This document shows positions 46,940-54,976 of a stretch of DNA of 54,976 nucleotides, piece by piece (the first letter of the stretch is position 1; every line of letters begins with the position of its first letter). The stretch covers positions 1 to 54,976 of the forward strand of contig CACLCL010000007.1 in the NCBI GenBank assembly GCA_902605445.1, given 5' to 3'. The position numbers and the translations under genes were made by a program. The DNA is from an uncultured Bacteroidota bacterium (GTDB taxonomy: Bacteria; Bacteroidota; Bacteroidia; Flavobacteriales; Flavobacteriaceae). Below the pieces are notes generated by a model. That model searched no databases, was not told where the DNA came from, and was given only the letters and a program-made list of their open reading frames with translations.

Positions 46940-49036
46940 ATGAAAAAAAAAGTTTTATTAGTTTTTATTTTTGTATCACTTATATATTCTTGCAACTTTA
47001 CTTCAAATATGAAAAACGGAAATAATTTAATAAATGAAACAAGTCCATATCTATTACAACATGCACAAAACCCTGTAAATTGGAGTCCCTGGAAAAATAA
47101 GTACTTAGAAAAGGCCATTAGTGAGAACAAGTTAATCGTAGTAAGTATTGGATATGCTTCATGCCACTGGTGTCATGTTATGGAGCGAGAAAGTTTTCAA
47201 GATTCATTAGTTGCTAAATTAATGAATGATAAATTTATTTCGATAAAAGTTGATCGCGAAGAAAGGCCAGATATAGATCAAATTTATATGAATGCAATCC
47301 AACTAATGACAGGAAGCGGAGGGTGGCCACTTAACGTTATTACACTTCCAAATGGAAAGCCCATTTGGGGTGGGACATATTTTTCAAAAGAACAATGGCT
47401 CACTGCACTAAATCAAATATCAGATCTCTATGAAAAAGAGCCGAAAAAATTTATCGAATATGCGGATAGGGTTCAGCAGGGGCTAAACAGTTTTAATTTT
47501 ATTGAACCTAATGAAAAAGACTTAGATTCAATTTCTTTAGTTAATTATTCAAATAAACTATTAAGTCAAATGGATTACAAGTTAGGTGGTTTAAAAGGAA
47601 GTCCAAAATTCATGATGCCAAATAACCTCAATTTTTTACTAAGATATTCTGTTCAAGAAAACAATAAAATTGCTGAGGAAGTAGTATTAAAAACTCTGAA
47701 AAATATGGCTTATGGAGGAATTTTTGACCATGTTGACGGAGGATTTTCAAGATACTCTACAGACGAAAAATGGCATATACCTCATTTTGAGAAAATGCTT
47801 TACGATAATGGTCAGTTAATGAGTATTTATTCAAAAGGATACAAGCACAAAAAGGATGAACTATTCAAAAATGTCGTGTATAAAATACATGATTTTATTA
47901 AGCTTGAACTGAAAAATGAAGCAGGTGGTTTCTACTCATCTTTAGATGCTGATAGCAAAGTTGAAAAAAATTTATATGTTGAGGGTGAATATTACACATG
48001 GGATATCAATGAGCTTAAGGGTATAATTTTAGAAAATTTTGATTTATTTTCAGAATATTACAATATTAATGAATATGGTTATTGGGAAAATGAGAATAAA
48101 TATGTTTTAATAAAAAATATATCTGATAAGAGATTTATGAAACTTCATAATTTATCTAAGCTTAACTTCGAAGAAATGAAATCTAATTGGATAAATAATT
48201 TGAAGAAAGCACGAAAAAACAAAATTAAACCTTCGTTAGATTATAAGATAATCACCTCATGGAATGGAATCATGATTAGCGGATATGTTGAGGCATACAA
48301 AGCATTTAATGATAGCTTGTTTAAGAATGAAGCAATTCAGGCTGGTGAGTTTATTTACTCCAAATTAAGAAAAAAAGATGGAGGACTTTTTCATAATTAT
48401 GTGAATGGCAAAAGTAAAATAAACGGTTATCTTGAAGACTATGCTAGTATAATACAAGCAAGTTTAGATATATATGAGATTACACTCGAACAAATTTGGA
48501 TTGAAAGAGCATTAGAGTTGACAGAATATGTTTTAGAAAAGTTTTCAGACTCAAAATCTCCATTGCTTTATTTTACTTCATTAGATGATGATGATTTAAT
48601 TTCTAGATCCTTAGAATTTAGAGATAATGTAATTCCTTCTAGTAATTCAATAATGGCTAAGAATTTATTTAAACTATATCACTACTTTGACCGAAAAGAA
48701 TTTTATGATAAATCAAAAGATATGGCGTTAGCTGTTAGTTTTGAGTTTGATGATTACCCCAGTGGATATTCAAATTGGTTCGATGTTTTATATAACTTTA
48801 AATCAAACTATTATGAAGTAGCTATTTTAGGAAATGAAGCTGTTGAAAAGTCAAATTTAATTAACCTAAAATATCTACCCAATAAACTAATTGTTGGTTC
48901 AAATACAAAAAATGATTTACCTCTTTTAAAAAATAGATTTGTTGAGGGAAAAACACTAATTTATGTTTGTGTAAATAAAACTTGTAAACTTCCAACGGAA
49001 AATACTAGCGAATCAATTACTATGATTAAATATTAA
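46940..49036 (+). CDS. DUF255/YyaL-type thioredoxin-domain lipoprotein
   Basis: Large protein of the thioredoxin-domain (DUF255) plus six-hairpin glycosidase-like family, 698 residues from ATG 46940 (upstream in-frame Met would overlap nfu and place residues before the signal). Lipobox YSC with C18 marks a lipoprotein. 'NETSPYLLQHAQNPVNWSPW' is the family hallmark, the CHWC site is C75/C78 in 'YASCHWCHVMERESF', and 'DREERPDIDQIY', 'GGWPLNV' and 'GGTYF' complete the thioredoxin-like part; the remaining 450 residues resemble an alpha/alpha barrel. The biochemical role is unknown. It follows nfu by 19 bp and meets tsaB tail-to-tail with 4-bp overlap. Confidence 0.92.
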   Translation: MKKKVLLVFIFVSLIYSCNFTSNMKNGNNLINETSPYLLQHAQNPVNWSPWKNKYLEKAISENKLIVVSIGYASCHWCHVMERESFQDSLVAKLMNDKFISIKVDREERPDIDQIYMNAIQLMTGSGGWPLNVITLPNGKPIWGGTYFSKEQWLTALNQISDLYEKEPKKFIEYADRVQQGLNSFNFIEPNEKDLDSISLVNYSNKLLSQMDYKLGGLKGSPKFMMPNNLNFLLRYSVQENNKIAEEVVLKTLKNMAYGGIFDHVDGGFSRYSTDEKWHIPHFEKMLYDNGQLMSIYSKGYKHKKDELFKNVVYKIHDFIKLELKNEAGGFYSSLDADSKVEKNLYVEGEYYTWDINELKGIILENFDLFSEYYNINEYGYWENENKYVLIKNISDKRFMKLHNLSKLNFEEMKSNWINNLKKARKNKIKPSLDYKIITSWNGIMISGYVEAYKAFNDSLFKNEAIQAGEFIYSKLRKKDGGLFHNYVNGKSKINGYLEDYASIIQASLDIYEITLEQIWIERALELTEYVLEKFSDSKSPLLYFTSLDDDDLISRSLEFRDNVIPSSNSIMAKNLFKLYHYFDRKEFYDKSKDMALAVSFEFDDYPSGYSNWFDVLYNFKSNYYEVAILGNEAVEKSNLINLKYLPNKLIVGSNTKNDLPLLKNRFVEGKTLIYVCVNKTCKLPTENTSESITMIKY

Positions 49037-49707
49037 ATCTTTTTTCCAGAAAAATCTTTGATATAATTTGCAGAAAAGTTAGAAATATCAACAAAATTCC
49101 TGTTAATATATTTTTTATAAGATAAAACAGCCATATGTTTAGATGATGGTAGTGTAAGAGGAGAATAAATAGCATTATCGCTTGAAATATATTTTTTTAT
49201 TTTTTCATTACAATTTCCAACGAAGTATGTTTTAGAATTATTTAAGAAATCTGAGAATGAATTAGAATTTAAAATCATGACGTCAGTTTGCTTTATTCTT
49301 GTGATTTCTTTTTTGGATGCCTTAAACACAGAAAAGTAAATTTCATCACGTCGAGCATCCATCGCTGAAATTATATAACAATTTTTATCAGAAACTGATT
49401 CTGCTAATATTCTCATAGTATCTAATGATATCATTGGAATATTTAAAGCGAAGCAAAATCCCTTAGCAGCGGAAATACCTATTCTTAGACCAGTATATGA
49501 GCCTGGACCCTGAGATACTGAAACAGCAGAAAGTTCTGATGCCTTTAAATTTGTCTTTTTAAACAATCTTTCAATATGTACATGCAAAAATTTTGAATGG
49601 GAGTATTCCTCAAATATTTTTTCTACAGTAGATATTATTTTGTCACTAGACGAAATTGATACAGAACAGTTATGACTTGAAGTTTCAATATTAAGAACTA
49701 ATGCCAT
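49033..49707 (-). CDS. tsaB: tRNA threonylcarbamoyladenosine biosynthesis protein TsaB
   Basis: Partner of TsaD and TsaE in forming t6A at tRNA position 37. The 224-residue ASKHA-fold protein has 'LNIETSSHNCSVSIS', 'SVSQGPGSYTGLRIGISAAKGFCFAL' in parts and 'SAMDARRDEIYFSVF', all typical. It is the last gene of a minus-strand run after a TolC gene (4 bp apart), an unusual companion for an efflux operon and probably just read-through packing. Confidence 0.94.
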   Translation of the reverse strand: MALVLNIETSSHNCSVSISSSDKIISTVEKIFEEYSHSKFLHVHIERLFKKTNLKASELSAVSVSQGPGSYTGLRIGISAAKGFCFALNIPMISLDTMRILAESVSDKNCYIISAMDARRDEIYFSVFKASKKEITRIKQTDVMILNSNSFSDFLNNSKTYFVGNCNEKIKKYISSDNAIYSPLTLPSSKHMAVLSYKKYINRNFVDISNFSANYIKDFSGKKI

Positions 49708-49711
49708 TTAA

Positions 49712-51025
49712 TCAATTTTTATCAAGATAAAAATCTAAAACTTTAGTTTTAAAAATAAAGTCATACTTGGAATTTATCAAAGCAGATTTTGAATTTAATA
49801 AGCTAAGTCTTGACTGCTCAAAGTCAAAGGAGTTTAAGGCTCCCAAATTATATCTTTCCATTGCGTTGTTGAAGGCAAGTTCTTGCGCTTCCATTGAAAT
49901 TATCGCTGATTGGTAAGCTTTTAAAGCAGCTTTTGCATCTGTAAATGCTCTAATTATTGTTGACTCTAGATTTAATTTTACTTGAGCCAGGGCAAGATCA
50001 GTAATTTCTTCTTGAAGAATTGATTTATTTACAGAAGATCTGGTTTGATTTCTGTTAAAAATTGGGATTGCTATATTCATATTGACTGAATGACCCTTAT
50101 TATCATTAATTTGATTGAAAAAACTATCATCTTGGCTAAGATTAGAAAAGTTTGCTGAGGCATTGAAGCCATACCCCATTGATATATTTGGCAGATAAAA
50201 ACTCTTTGAAATTTTTGTATTTAATTGAGCTAACTCAATATCACTTTGAGCAATTTTTATCTCATTTCTATTTTGTAATGCATATTCTAAAATCGGAGAC
50301 ACATCATCATATATTAAACTTTCAGATGGTGTATTAACTTCAATTATTTCTATATCAAAATTATTATATGGTACTTGTAAGAGCTGTGACAAGTTTAGTA
50401 GTGAAAGATCATGATTGTTTTCAGCAATTGTAACATTTTGCAAATCTCTACTGTAATTGGCTTTTGCATCTAATAAGCTTGATATTGGTTCTGTTCCAGC
50501 ATCAACTAATAATTTAAATTTATCAACTTGTAACTTTGAAAATTTAAGCTGAGATAAAGCCAAATCTAAATTTTCCTTATTAAATAATACATTTAAATAT
50601 AAATTGGCAATATTTAAAGAAATATCATCTTTAAGCCTCTCTAGCTCATACTGACTTCTTTGAAAATTTATTTTACTTTGATTTAATAAATTTATATTTC
50701 TAAAACCATTAAATATATTTTGTGAAAAACCTACTCCCAATGATGTTGAATAAAACTCCCTATCAACAAACTCTCCAGCATAAAGTTCAATGTTACCATA
50801 GCTTGCACCACCACTAATATTAGAACTAATCGATGGTAAAAAATTTCCTTTAGCACTAATGATATCCTCCTTAGATGATAATAAACTACTTTTGGCTTGA
50901 ACTATTGTAATGTTATTTTCCAGGGCATAATCAATGCACTGTTCAAGATTCCATAATTTACCCTGACTAACCAAAATATTCGTATTGAATACAATTAGGA
51001 CAAATATTTTTAATTTATAACTCAT
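49712..51025 (-). CDS. TolC-family outer membrane efflux protein
   Basis: Outer membrane channel of a tripartite exporter. The 437-residue protein has a signal peptide (about 1-20, ending LVSQ), 'WNLEQCIDYALENNITI' as in the OEP family start, two OEP repeats with long helices (about 75-220 and 240-420) and the second repeat's 'AIPIFNRNQTRSSVNKS'. It follows the membrane-fusion gene by 9 bp, so it is the outer part of that pump. TsaB follows 4 bp later. Confidence 0.95.
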   Translation of the reverse strand: MSYKLKIFVLIVFNTNILVSQGKLWNLEQCIDYALENNITIVQAKSSLLSSKEDIISAKGNFLPSISSNISGGASYGNIELYAGEFVDREFYSTSLGVGFSQNIFNGFRNINLLNQSKINFQRSQYELERLKDDISLNIANLYLNVLFNKENLDLALSQLKFSKLQVDKFKLLVDAGTEPISSLLDAKANYSRDLQNVTIAENNHDLSLLNLSQLLQVPYNNFDIEIIEVNTPSESLIYDDVSPILEYALQNRNEIKIAQSDIELAQLNTKISKSFYLPNISMGYGFNASANFSNLSQDDSFFNQINDNKGHSVNMNIAIPIFNRNQTRSSVNKSILQEEITDLALAQVKLNLESTIIRAFTDAKAALKAYQSAIISMEAQELAFNNAMERYNLGALNSFDFEQSRLSLLNSKSALINSKYDFIFKTKVLDFYLDKN

Positions 51026-51034
51026 ATTTAAAAT

Positions 51035-52186
51035 TTAATCTTCAAATTCCTCAGCATTATCATCCTGGCGTTGCCTAACTTCTTCATCGCTCTCCTCCTC
51101 GATATTATTCCAAACTTTAATTTTGTCATTCACAGAAACTCCAGTAAGTATTTCAACATATATCCCATCTGATAAACCAACTTCAACCTCCCTAACTTTG
51201 AATAATCCATCATCAACTAAAATTTCTACAAATGGCTTCTCAGTTATCCTGTTAAATTGAAGTAATGATTCGTTTATACATAAAACACTGTCTTTTTCTC
51301 CAATATTAATAATAGCATTAGCACTATATCCAGCTCGTATATTAATATCTTTTGGAATTGTTACATCTGCTTTTATTTTAAATTGAACAGCTCCGCCTTG
51401 CTCTGTACCTTTTGGTGCAACAAAAATTAATTTTGCCTCAAACTCTCTTTTCTCTATTGCTCCTAAAATGACTTTAATCATTTCTCCCTCTTTAAGTTTT
51501 GATACTTCAGTCTCATCAACCTGTCCCTCAAAAATCATTTTTGTCATATCTGCCAGAGTCGCAATGGTCACACCTGAATTAAAATTATTACTTTCAATTA
51601 CTTGATCTCCTTCCCTCACCGGGATTTCCAAAATAGTTCCGGAAATTTGAGCAAGAACATTAGTGTTTGCAGAAGACCCACCTGTTAAAGTACCTTTTTT
51701 AATGATTTTGTAGTCATTTTGAGCCTGTTTATAAGTCTCTCTCGCTTGTTCCATTGCAAGTTGACTATTTTCAAATTCCAATTGCGATATAACGCCTTTT
51801 TCAAATAACTTTTTGTTTCTGTCAAAAATTGATTTGGAATTATTGTAGGATAATTTTGCAGAGTTTATTCTACTTTTTGCATTAATAAGAGATTGTTCAT
51901 TGGGAACTACTCTGATATTTGCAATTAAGTCACCTTTATTTACTAAATCACCTTCTTCAACATAAATTTTATCAATAATACCACTTACTTGAGGTTTTAG
52001 TTGAATTTCATCCTCTGGATTTAATTTACCTGTAGCTATAACCTCTTTCTTGATTGATGTGTATAGAGGTAGCTCCGTTTTATAATCAATTATTGAGTTT
52101 GAATTGGCTTTTCTAAAGTAATTAAGTACTGATAATAAAGAAACCACTATAACTATGATTACAATATATTTTAATGCTTTTTTCAT
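51035..52186 (-). CDS. periplasmic membrane-fusion protein (HlyD/MacA type)
   Basis: Adaptor joining the inner-membrane ABC permeases to the TolC channel. The 383-residue protein has one N-terminal transmembrane helix (5-23), the lipoyl-like half motifs 'IQLKPQVSGIIDKIYVEEGDLVNKGDLIANI' and 'SGTILEIPVREGDQVI' in parts around a coiled-coil hairpin (about 100-165), a beta-barrel domain ('IFEGQVDETEVSKLKEG') and a MacA-like tail. The last 20 residues are very acidic (EESDEEVRQRQDDNAEEFED). It lies 11 bp after the second permease gene. Confidence 0.94.
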   Translation of the reverse strand: MKKALKYIVIIVIVVSLLSVLNYFRKANSNSIIDYKTELPLYTSIKKEVIATGKLNPEDEIQLKPQVSGIIDKIYVEEGDLVNKGDLIANIRVVPNEQSLINAKSRINSAKLSYNNSKSIFDRNKKLFEKGVISQLEFENSQLAMEQARETYKQAQNDYKIIKKGTLTGGSSANTNVLAQISGTILEIPVREGDQVIESNNFNSGVTIATLADMTKMIFEGQVDETEVSKLKEGEMIKVILGAIEKREFEAKLIFVAPKGTEQGGAVQFKIKADVTIPKDINIRAGYSANAIINIGEKDSVLCINESLLQFNRITEKPFVEILVDDGLFKVREVEVGLSDGIYVEILTGVSVNDKIKVWNNIEEESDEEVRQRQDDNAEEFED

Positions 52187-52197
52187 ATTAATTTAAT

Positions 52198-53445
52198 TTA
52201 TTCTTCTCTTAATGCATCTATTGGTTTAATACTTGTTGCCCTATTAGCAGGAATTAGACCTATTAGTGATCCAAAAATTACTAAAATAATCACTGCAACA
52301 AAAACAACAAAAATTGGCACTGAAGCATTAATTAAAATTGAGTCAGGACCACTTCCAAACGCTTTATCCATTGCCATCAAAATCCAACCACCAGTAATAA
52401 TTCCAAAAATTCCTGCAATTATAGTTAAAAAAACTGATTCTAATACAATCTGTCTTTTAATTTCGAAGGGTGTGGCTCCAATTGCCCTTCTTATTCCAAT
52501 TTCTTTAGTTCTCTCTTTCACCGTGATTAATAGAATATTACCAATTGCGAATACACCAGCAATTAATGTTGCTATTCCCACAAACCAAGTCAAAAATTGC
52601 ATACCCATTAAAAAACCTTCAAATCTGTCAAATAGTTCACCTAAATTAAAACTTCCAAATGCTCTATCATCATCGGGATGAACAAAATTTAAGTTTTTTA
52701 GTACTAATTTTACATCACTTTCAATTTGCCTGATATTATATCCATCTTCACCGGTAACGGTTATCCATCCTATATTATCGCCCTGATTATATACTTTTTG
52801 AAAAGTAGAAAATGGAATATGAAGCTGTCCTCCAAAATCAAAGTCTCCCTGCTTAAATACACCAATTACCTTGTAGCCAATCTCGTTAATTCTAATAAAT
52901 TCACCAACTGCATCTTGATTGACATCAAATAGCTGTTTGTATACATCATCTGAGATTACTACAACTTTTTTTACTCCATCTATATCTGATTGATTGATAA
53001 ATCGTCCATTTAATAAATTCTTTTTCTGAATTTTATCTAAAAGAGGAAAATCCCCTGAAACAGAAAAGCTTCCATATTGAACACCTTTTAAAACCTGAGC
53101 ATCTCTTGCATTTCTAGGTAACAAAAATTTAATCCCTTTAACCTGATTTTTAATCTTTTCTAAATGAGAAAACTTTAGTCTTGGAAATCTGCCTTCTTGA
53201 TATCCCTTAAATGGCTTACTGGTTGATTGCCCCCATATAAATACACTATTTGTTGCATAATCTCCAAACTGTACACTAAATTTATTTTCAATTCCCTTTG
53301 CCGACCCCAATAAACCAATTAAAAGTAATACCCCCCACCAGACTCCTATCATTGTAATAAATGTTCTAAGCTTATTTTTCGTTAAACTTTCCTTCAGTTC
53401 TTGCCAAGTATCTTTATCAAATAAAAATTTAAAAATATTATTCAT
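52198..53445 (-). CDS. MacB-like ABC transporter permease (second)
   Basis: Inner-membrane permease of the MacB/FtsX superfamily, 415 residues. One N-terminal transmembrane helix (about 29-48), a periplasmic MacB_PCD domain (about 50-270; 'FSVSGDFPLLDKIQKKNLLNGRF' in part) and three C-terminal helices (about 280-400) with the coupling helix sequence 'ERTKEIGIRRAIGATPFEIKRQIVLESVFLT', quoted by its key EIGIRRAIGA. It overlaps the first permease's gene by 8 bp and precedes the adaptor gene. Unlike MacB, it has no fused ATPase domain; that is on the separate gene at the window end. Confidence 0.94.
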   Translation of the reverse strand: MNNIFKFLFDKDTWQELKESLTKNKLRTFITMIGVWWGVLLLIGLLGSAKGIENKFSVQFGDYATNSVFIWGQSTSKPFKGYQEGRFPRLKFSHLEKIKNQVKGIKFLLPRNARDAQVLKGVQYGSFSVSGDFPLLDKIQKKNLLNGRFINQSDIDGVKKVVVISDDVYKQLFDVNQDAVGEFIRINEIGYKVIGVFKQGDFDFGGQLHIPFSTFQKVYNQGDNIGWITVTGEDGYNIRQIESDVKLVLKNLNFVHPDDDRAFGSFNLGELFDRFEGFLMGMQFLTWFVGIATLIAGVFAIGNILLITVKERTKEIGIRRAIGATPFEIKRQIVLESVFLTIIAGIFGIITGGWILMAMDKAFGSGPDSILINASVPIFVVFVAVIILVIFGSLIGLIPANRATSIKPIDALREE

Positions 53446-54670
53446 CTCTAAGGGCTGTTATGGGTTTTATGCTTGCCGCTCTCTTTGCAGGTATATATCC
53501 AGCAAGAGTTCCAGCTATTATCAATGTTATCGTTGCTGAAAAAACAAGAGTTGAACTTACACTAGGATCTGTGATCCAATAATCTTCTAAATTAAAACTA
53601 TTCAATATTAAGCTTCCAAATAAAAGACCTAAATATCCTGCCATAGAAGTAACTAATATTGATTCAAAAATTATTAATGAAATTATAGATTTGGGAGGTG
53701 CTCCCAATGCCTTTCTTATACCAATTTCCTTTGTTCTTTCTTTAACAATAAATATCATAATATTACTAATTCCAACAATACCAGCTACCAAAGTCCCTAG
53801 TCCAATTATCAATACAAGAATTGCTAAAATGCTGTTAAATTGAGTAATCTCTTGATTTTCTCTTGCTCTATTTTGTAATCTTATAGCTGACTGATCATCA
53901 CTTGCAACAAAGAAAACATCTTTAATTTTTTTTACAAGCTTATTACCAAATTTAATTGCCTCATTTTCAGTAAGAGTTTGGTTGTAAGTTAAATTAATTT
54001 GATCAATGTAGTCATTATTACCATATATTTTTTGTGCTGTTGTAATTGGCATATAAATGATTCTTTCTTCATTACTATCTGAACCCTCAGTCCTTTCCAC
54101 AAATACACCCACAACTTTAAATTTGATCTTATTTAAATCGATATACTTTCCAATAGGATTAATATCCCCAAATAAATCTTTTGACACCAAATTTCCTATA
54201 GTAATATTTTTTGTATTATTTTTCAAATCAAGAAGATTAATAAATCTCCCTAACTTAATTTCAGACCTCTCAATAAATTGATGTTCTGGATTAACTGCTC
54301 TTACAGTATAATTATTTTTTTCGGTTCCGTAAGAAGCTGCTACATTTTTGTATATTCTTCCACTAATAAATTCAATTTCATTAGAAAATTCGTCTTTAAT
54401 TATTTCATACAATTTATTGTCGAATTGAATTTTTCTACCAGTTTGGTATCCTTCGACCGCTTTAGATGTTCTACCAGAGTATATAAAAATTGAATTATTA
54501 GCATCACCCCCAAACTCATTTTCAAAAGTATTTTGAAATCCGTTAGCTATACCAAACAAAATTGTAAATAACATTATAGCGAAAGCAACTGTAAAACCAG
54601 AAAGAAGAGTTCTAAGTTTATTCTTATTTAAACTTTGAAATACTTCCCTAAAAAAGCCATAATCAGGCAT
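53438..54670 (-). CDS. MacB-like ABC transporter permease (first)
   Basis: 410-residue FtsX-type permease from ATG 54670 (MPDYGFF); the longer frame to 54718 would overlap the ATPase gene by about 47 bp and adds a Lys-rich stretch, so it is less likely. N-terminal helix about 22-45, MacB_PCD domain about 47-270 ('RTSKAVEGYQTGRKI', 'ERSEIKLGRFI') and three C-terminal helices with 'ERTKEIGIRKALGAPPKSI'. It is paralogous to the second permease; the two probably form a heterodimer. What is exported is unknown. Confidence 0.93.
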   Translation of the reverse strand: MPDYGFFREVFQSLNKNKLRTLLSGFTVAFAIMLFTILFGIANGFQNTFENEFGGDANNSIFIYSGRTSKAVEGYQTGRKIQFDNKLYEIIKDEFSNEIEFISGRIYKNVAASYGTEKNNYTVRAVNPEHQFIERSEIKLGRFINLLDLKNNTKNITIGNLVSKDLFGDINPIGKYIDLNKIKFKVVGVFVERTEGSDSNEERIIYMPITTAQKIYGNNDYIDQINLTYNQTLTENEAIKFGNKLVKKIKDVFFVASDDQSAIRLQNRARENQEITQFNSILAILVLIIGLGTLVAGIVGISNIMIFIVKERTKEIGIRKALGAPPKSIISLIIFESILVTSMAGYLGLLFGSLILNSFNLEDYWITDPSVSSTLVFSATITLIIAGTLAGYIPAKRAASIKPITALRDE

Positions 54671-54671
54671 A

Positions 54672-54976
54672 TTATAATTTATTTTGTTTGATTTTTTTAT
54701 CCTCAGTAATGATACCATCCTTAAGCCTTACTATTCTCTTACACATCAATGAAATATCCTCCTCGTGTGTTACAATTAAAATAGTTTTTCCTTCATCGTT
54801 TAATTTTTGAAGAAACTTCATTATCTCTTGGGATGTGGTTGAGTCCAGAGCACCTGTAGGCTCATCTGCTAATATTAATTTTGGATTTGAAGCTAAAGCT
54901 CTTGCTATGGCCACTCGTTGTTTCTGACCCCCAGACAGTTCATTTGGAAGGTGAGATGACCAGTCAGCAAGCCCTA
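54672..54976 (-). CDS. ABC transporter ATPase (MacB/LolD type), C-terminal part (cut by window edge)
   Basis: The last 101 residues of an ABC ATPase are visible; the frame is open to the window edge (starts GLADWSSHLPNE). It contains the ABC signature LSGGQKQRVAIARAL, Walker B 'LILADEPTGALDS', and the H-loop 'ILIVTHEEDISLMC', which identify the energy-coupling subunit of the MacB/LolD/Lpt-like family. Its stop lies 1 bp upstream of the ATG of the first permease, so it is the first visible gene of the efflux operon. The Walker A part lies outside the window. Confidence 0.95.
   Translation of the reverse strand, partial: GLADWSSHLPNELSGGQKQRVAIARALASNPKLILADEPTGALDSTTSQEIMKFLQKLNDEGKTILIVTHEEDISLMCKRIVRLKDGIITEDKKIKQNKL

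Noticed and set aside
52472-52932. Small plus-strand frames inside the ABC permease gene
   Set aside because: Both are antisense shadows of the conserved permease, without start context or homology.

Overview
The window is a piece of chromosome from a strongly A+T-rich, compact member of the Bacteroidetes, most likely a marine-type flavobacterium. This rests on family content: a GLPGLI protein, a PorP/SprF type IX secretion protein, a GH97 alpha-glucosidase, a DUF6089 protein between nadK and uppS, a FolK-deoxynucleoside kinase fusion, a two-fold Nfu_N NifU protein and a K+-dependent membrane pyrophosphatase. It also rests on the Bacteroidetes -7 promoter box TAnnTTTG, which recurs in front of many transcription units. 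I see no phage, transposon, integron or CRISPR. Species cannot be named from this sequence.

Layout. 1-2507 (minus): a short operon of GLPGLI protein, AlkB-type alkane monooxygenase and the start of a TonB-dependent receptor cut by the window edge. 2584-3965 (plus): an unknown secreted protein and a deoxynucleoside kinase. 3989-7670 (minus): membrane pyrophosphatase with an extra NTF2-like tail, and pyruvate dehydrogenase E1 beta. 7793-15555 (plus): a nine-gene block etfB-etfA-bfn-nupC-thyA-folA-fabD-lspA-waaA (electron transfer, nucleoside uptake, dTMP/folate, fatty acid start, lipoprotein and LPS maturation). 15539-22017 (minus): a complete trpEGDCFBA operon preceded by an 18-codon leader peptide with three consecutive Trp codons and an intrinsic terminator, a textbook-like attenuator. 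22074-27858: SGNH lipoprotein (plus), then tRNA-Leu, tRNA-Gly, GH97 and mutS (minus). 27951-34618: TrmH-type methyltransferase, folK-dNK fusion, YhhQ-type transporter, DUF2797, GH3 enzyme, clpX and clpP. 34650-37524 (minus): trigger factor, alpha/beta hydrolase, pdxJ. 37615-44910 (plus): nadK, DUF6089, uppS, bamA, three tandem Skp/OmpH genes, murI (envelope assembly). 44912-54976: porP/sprF (minus), nfu and DUF255 (plus), then tsaB, TolC, membrane-fusion protein, two MacB-like permeases and a partial ABC ATPase (minus), a tripartite efflux operon.

The window is mostly housekeeping. Gene packing is extreme: five convergent gene pairs overlap at their 3' ends and a sixth is 1 bp apart. The signals most worth following are the trp attenuator, in which the leader stop codon lies inside a strand complementary to the terminator loop; the pyrophosphatase-NTF2 fusion; the AlkB/GLPGLI/TonB operon; the FolK-linked kinase that has lost the usual DR motif; and the waaA gene with no conventional start codon. 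No intergenic stretch longer than 300 bases lacks a feature.
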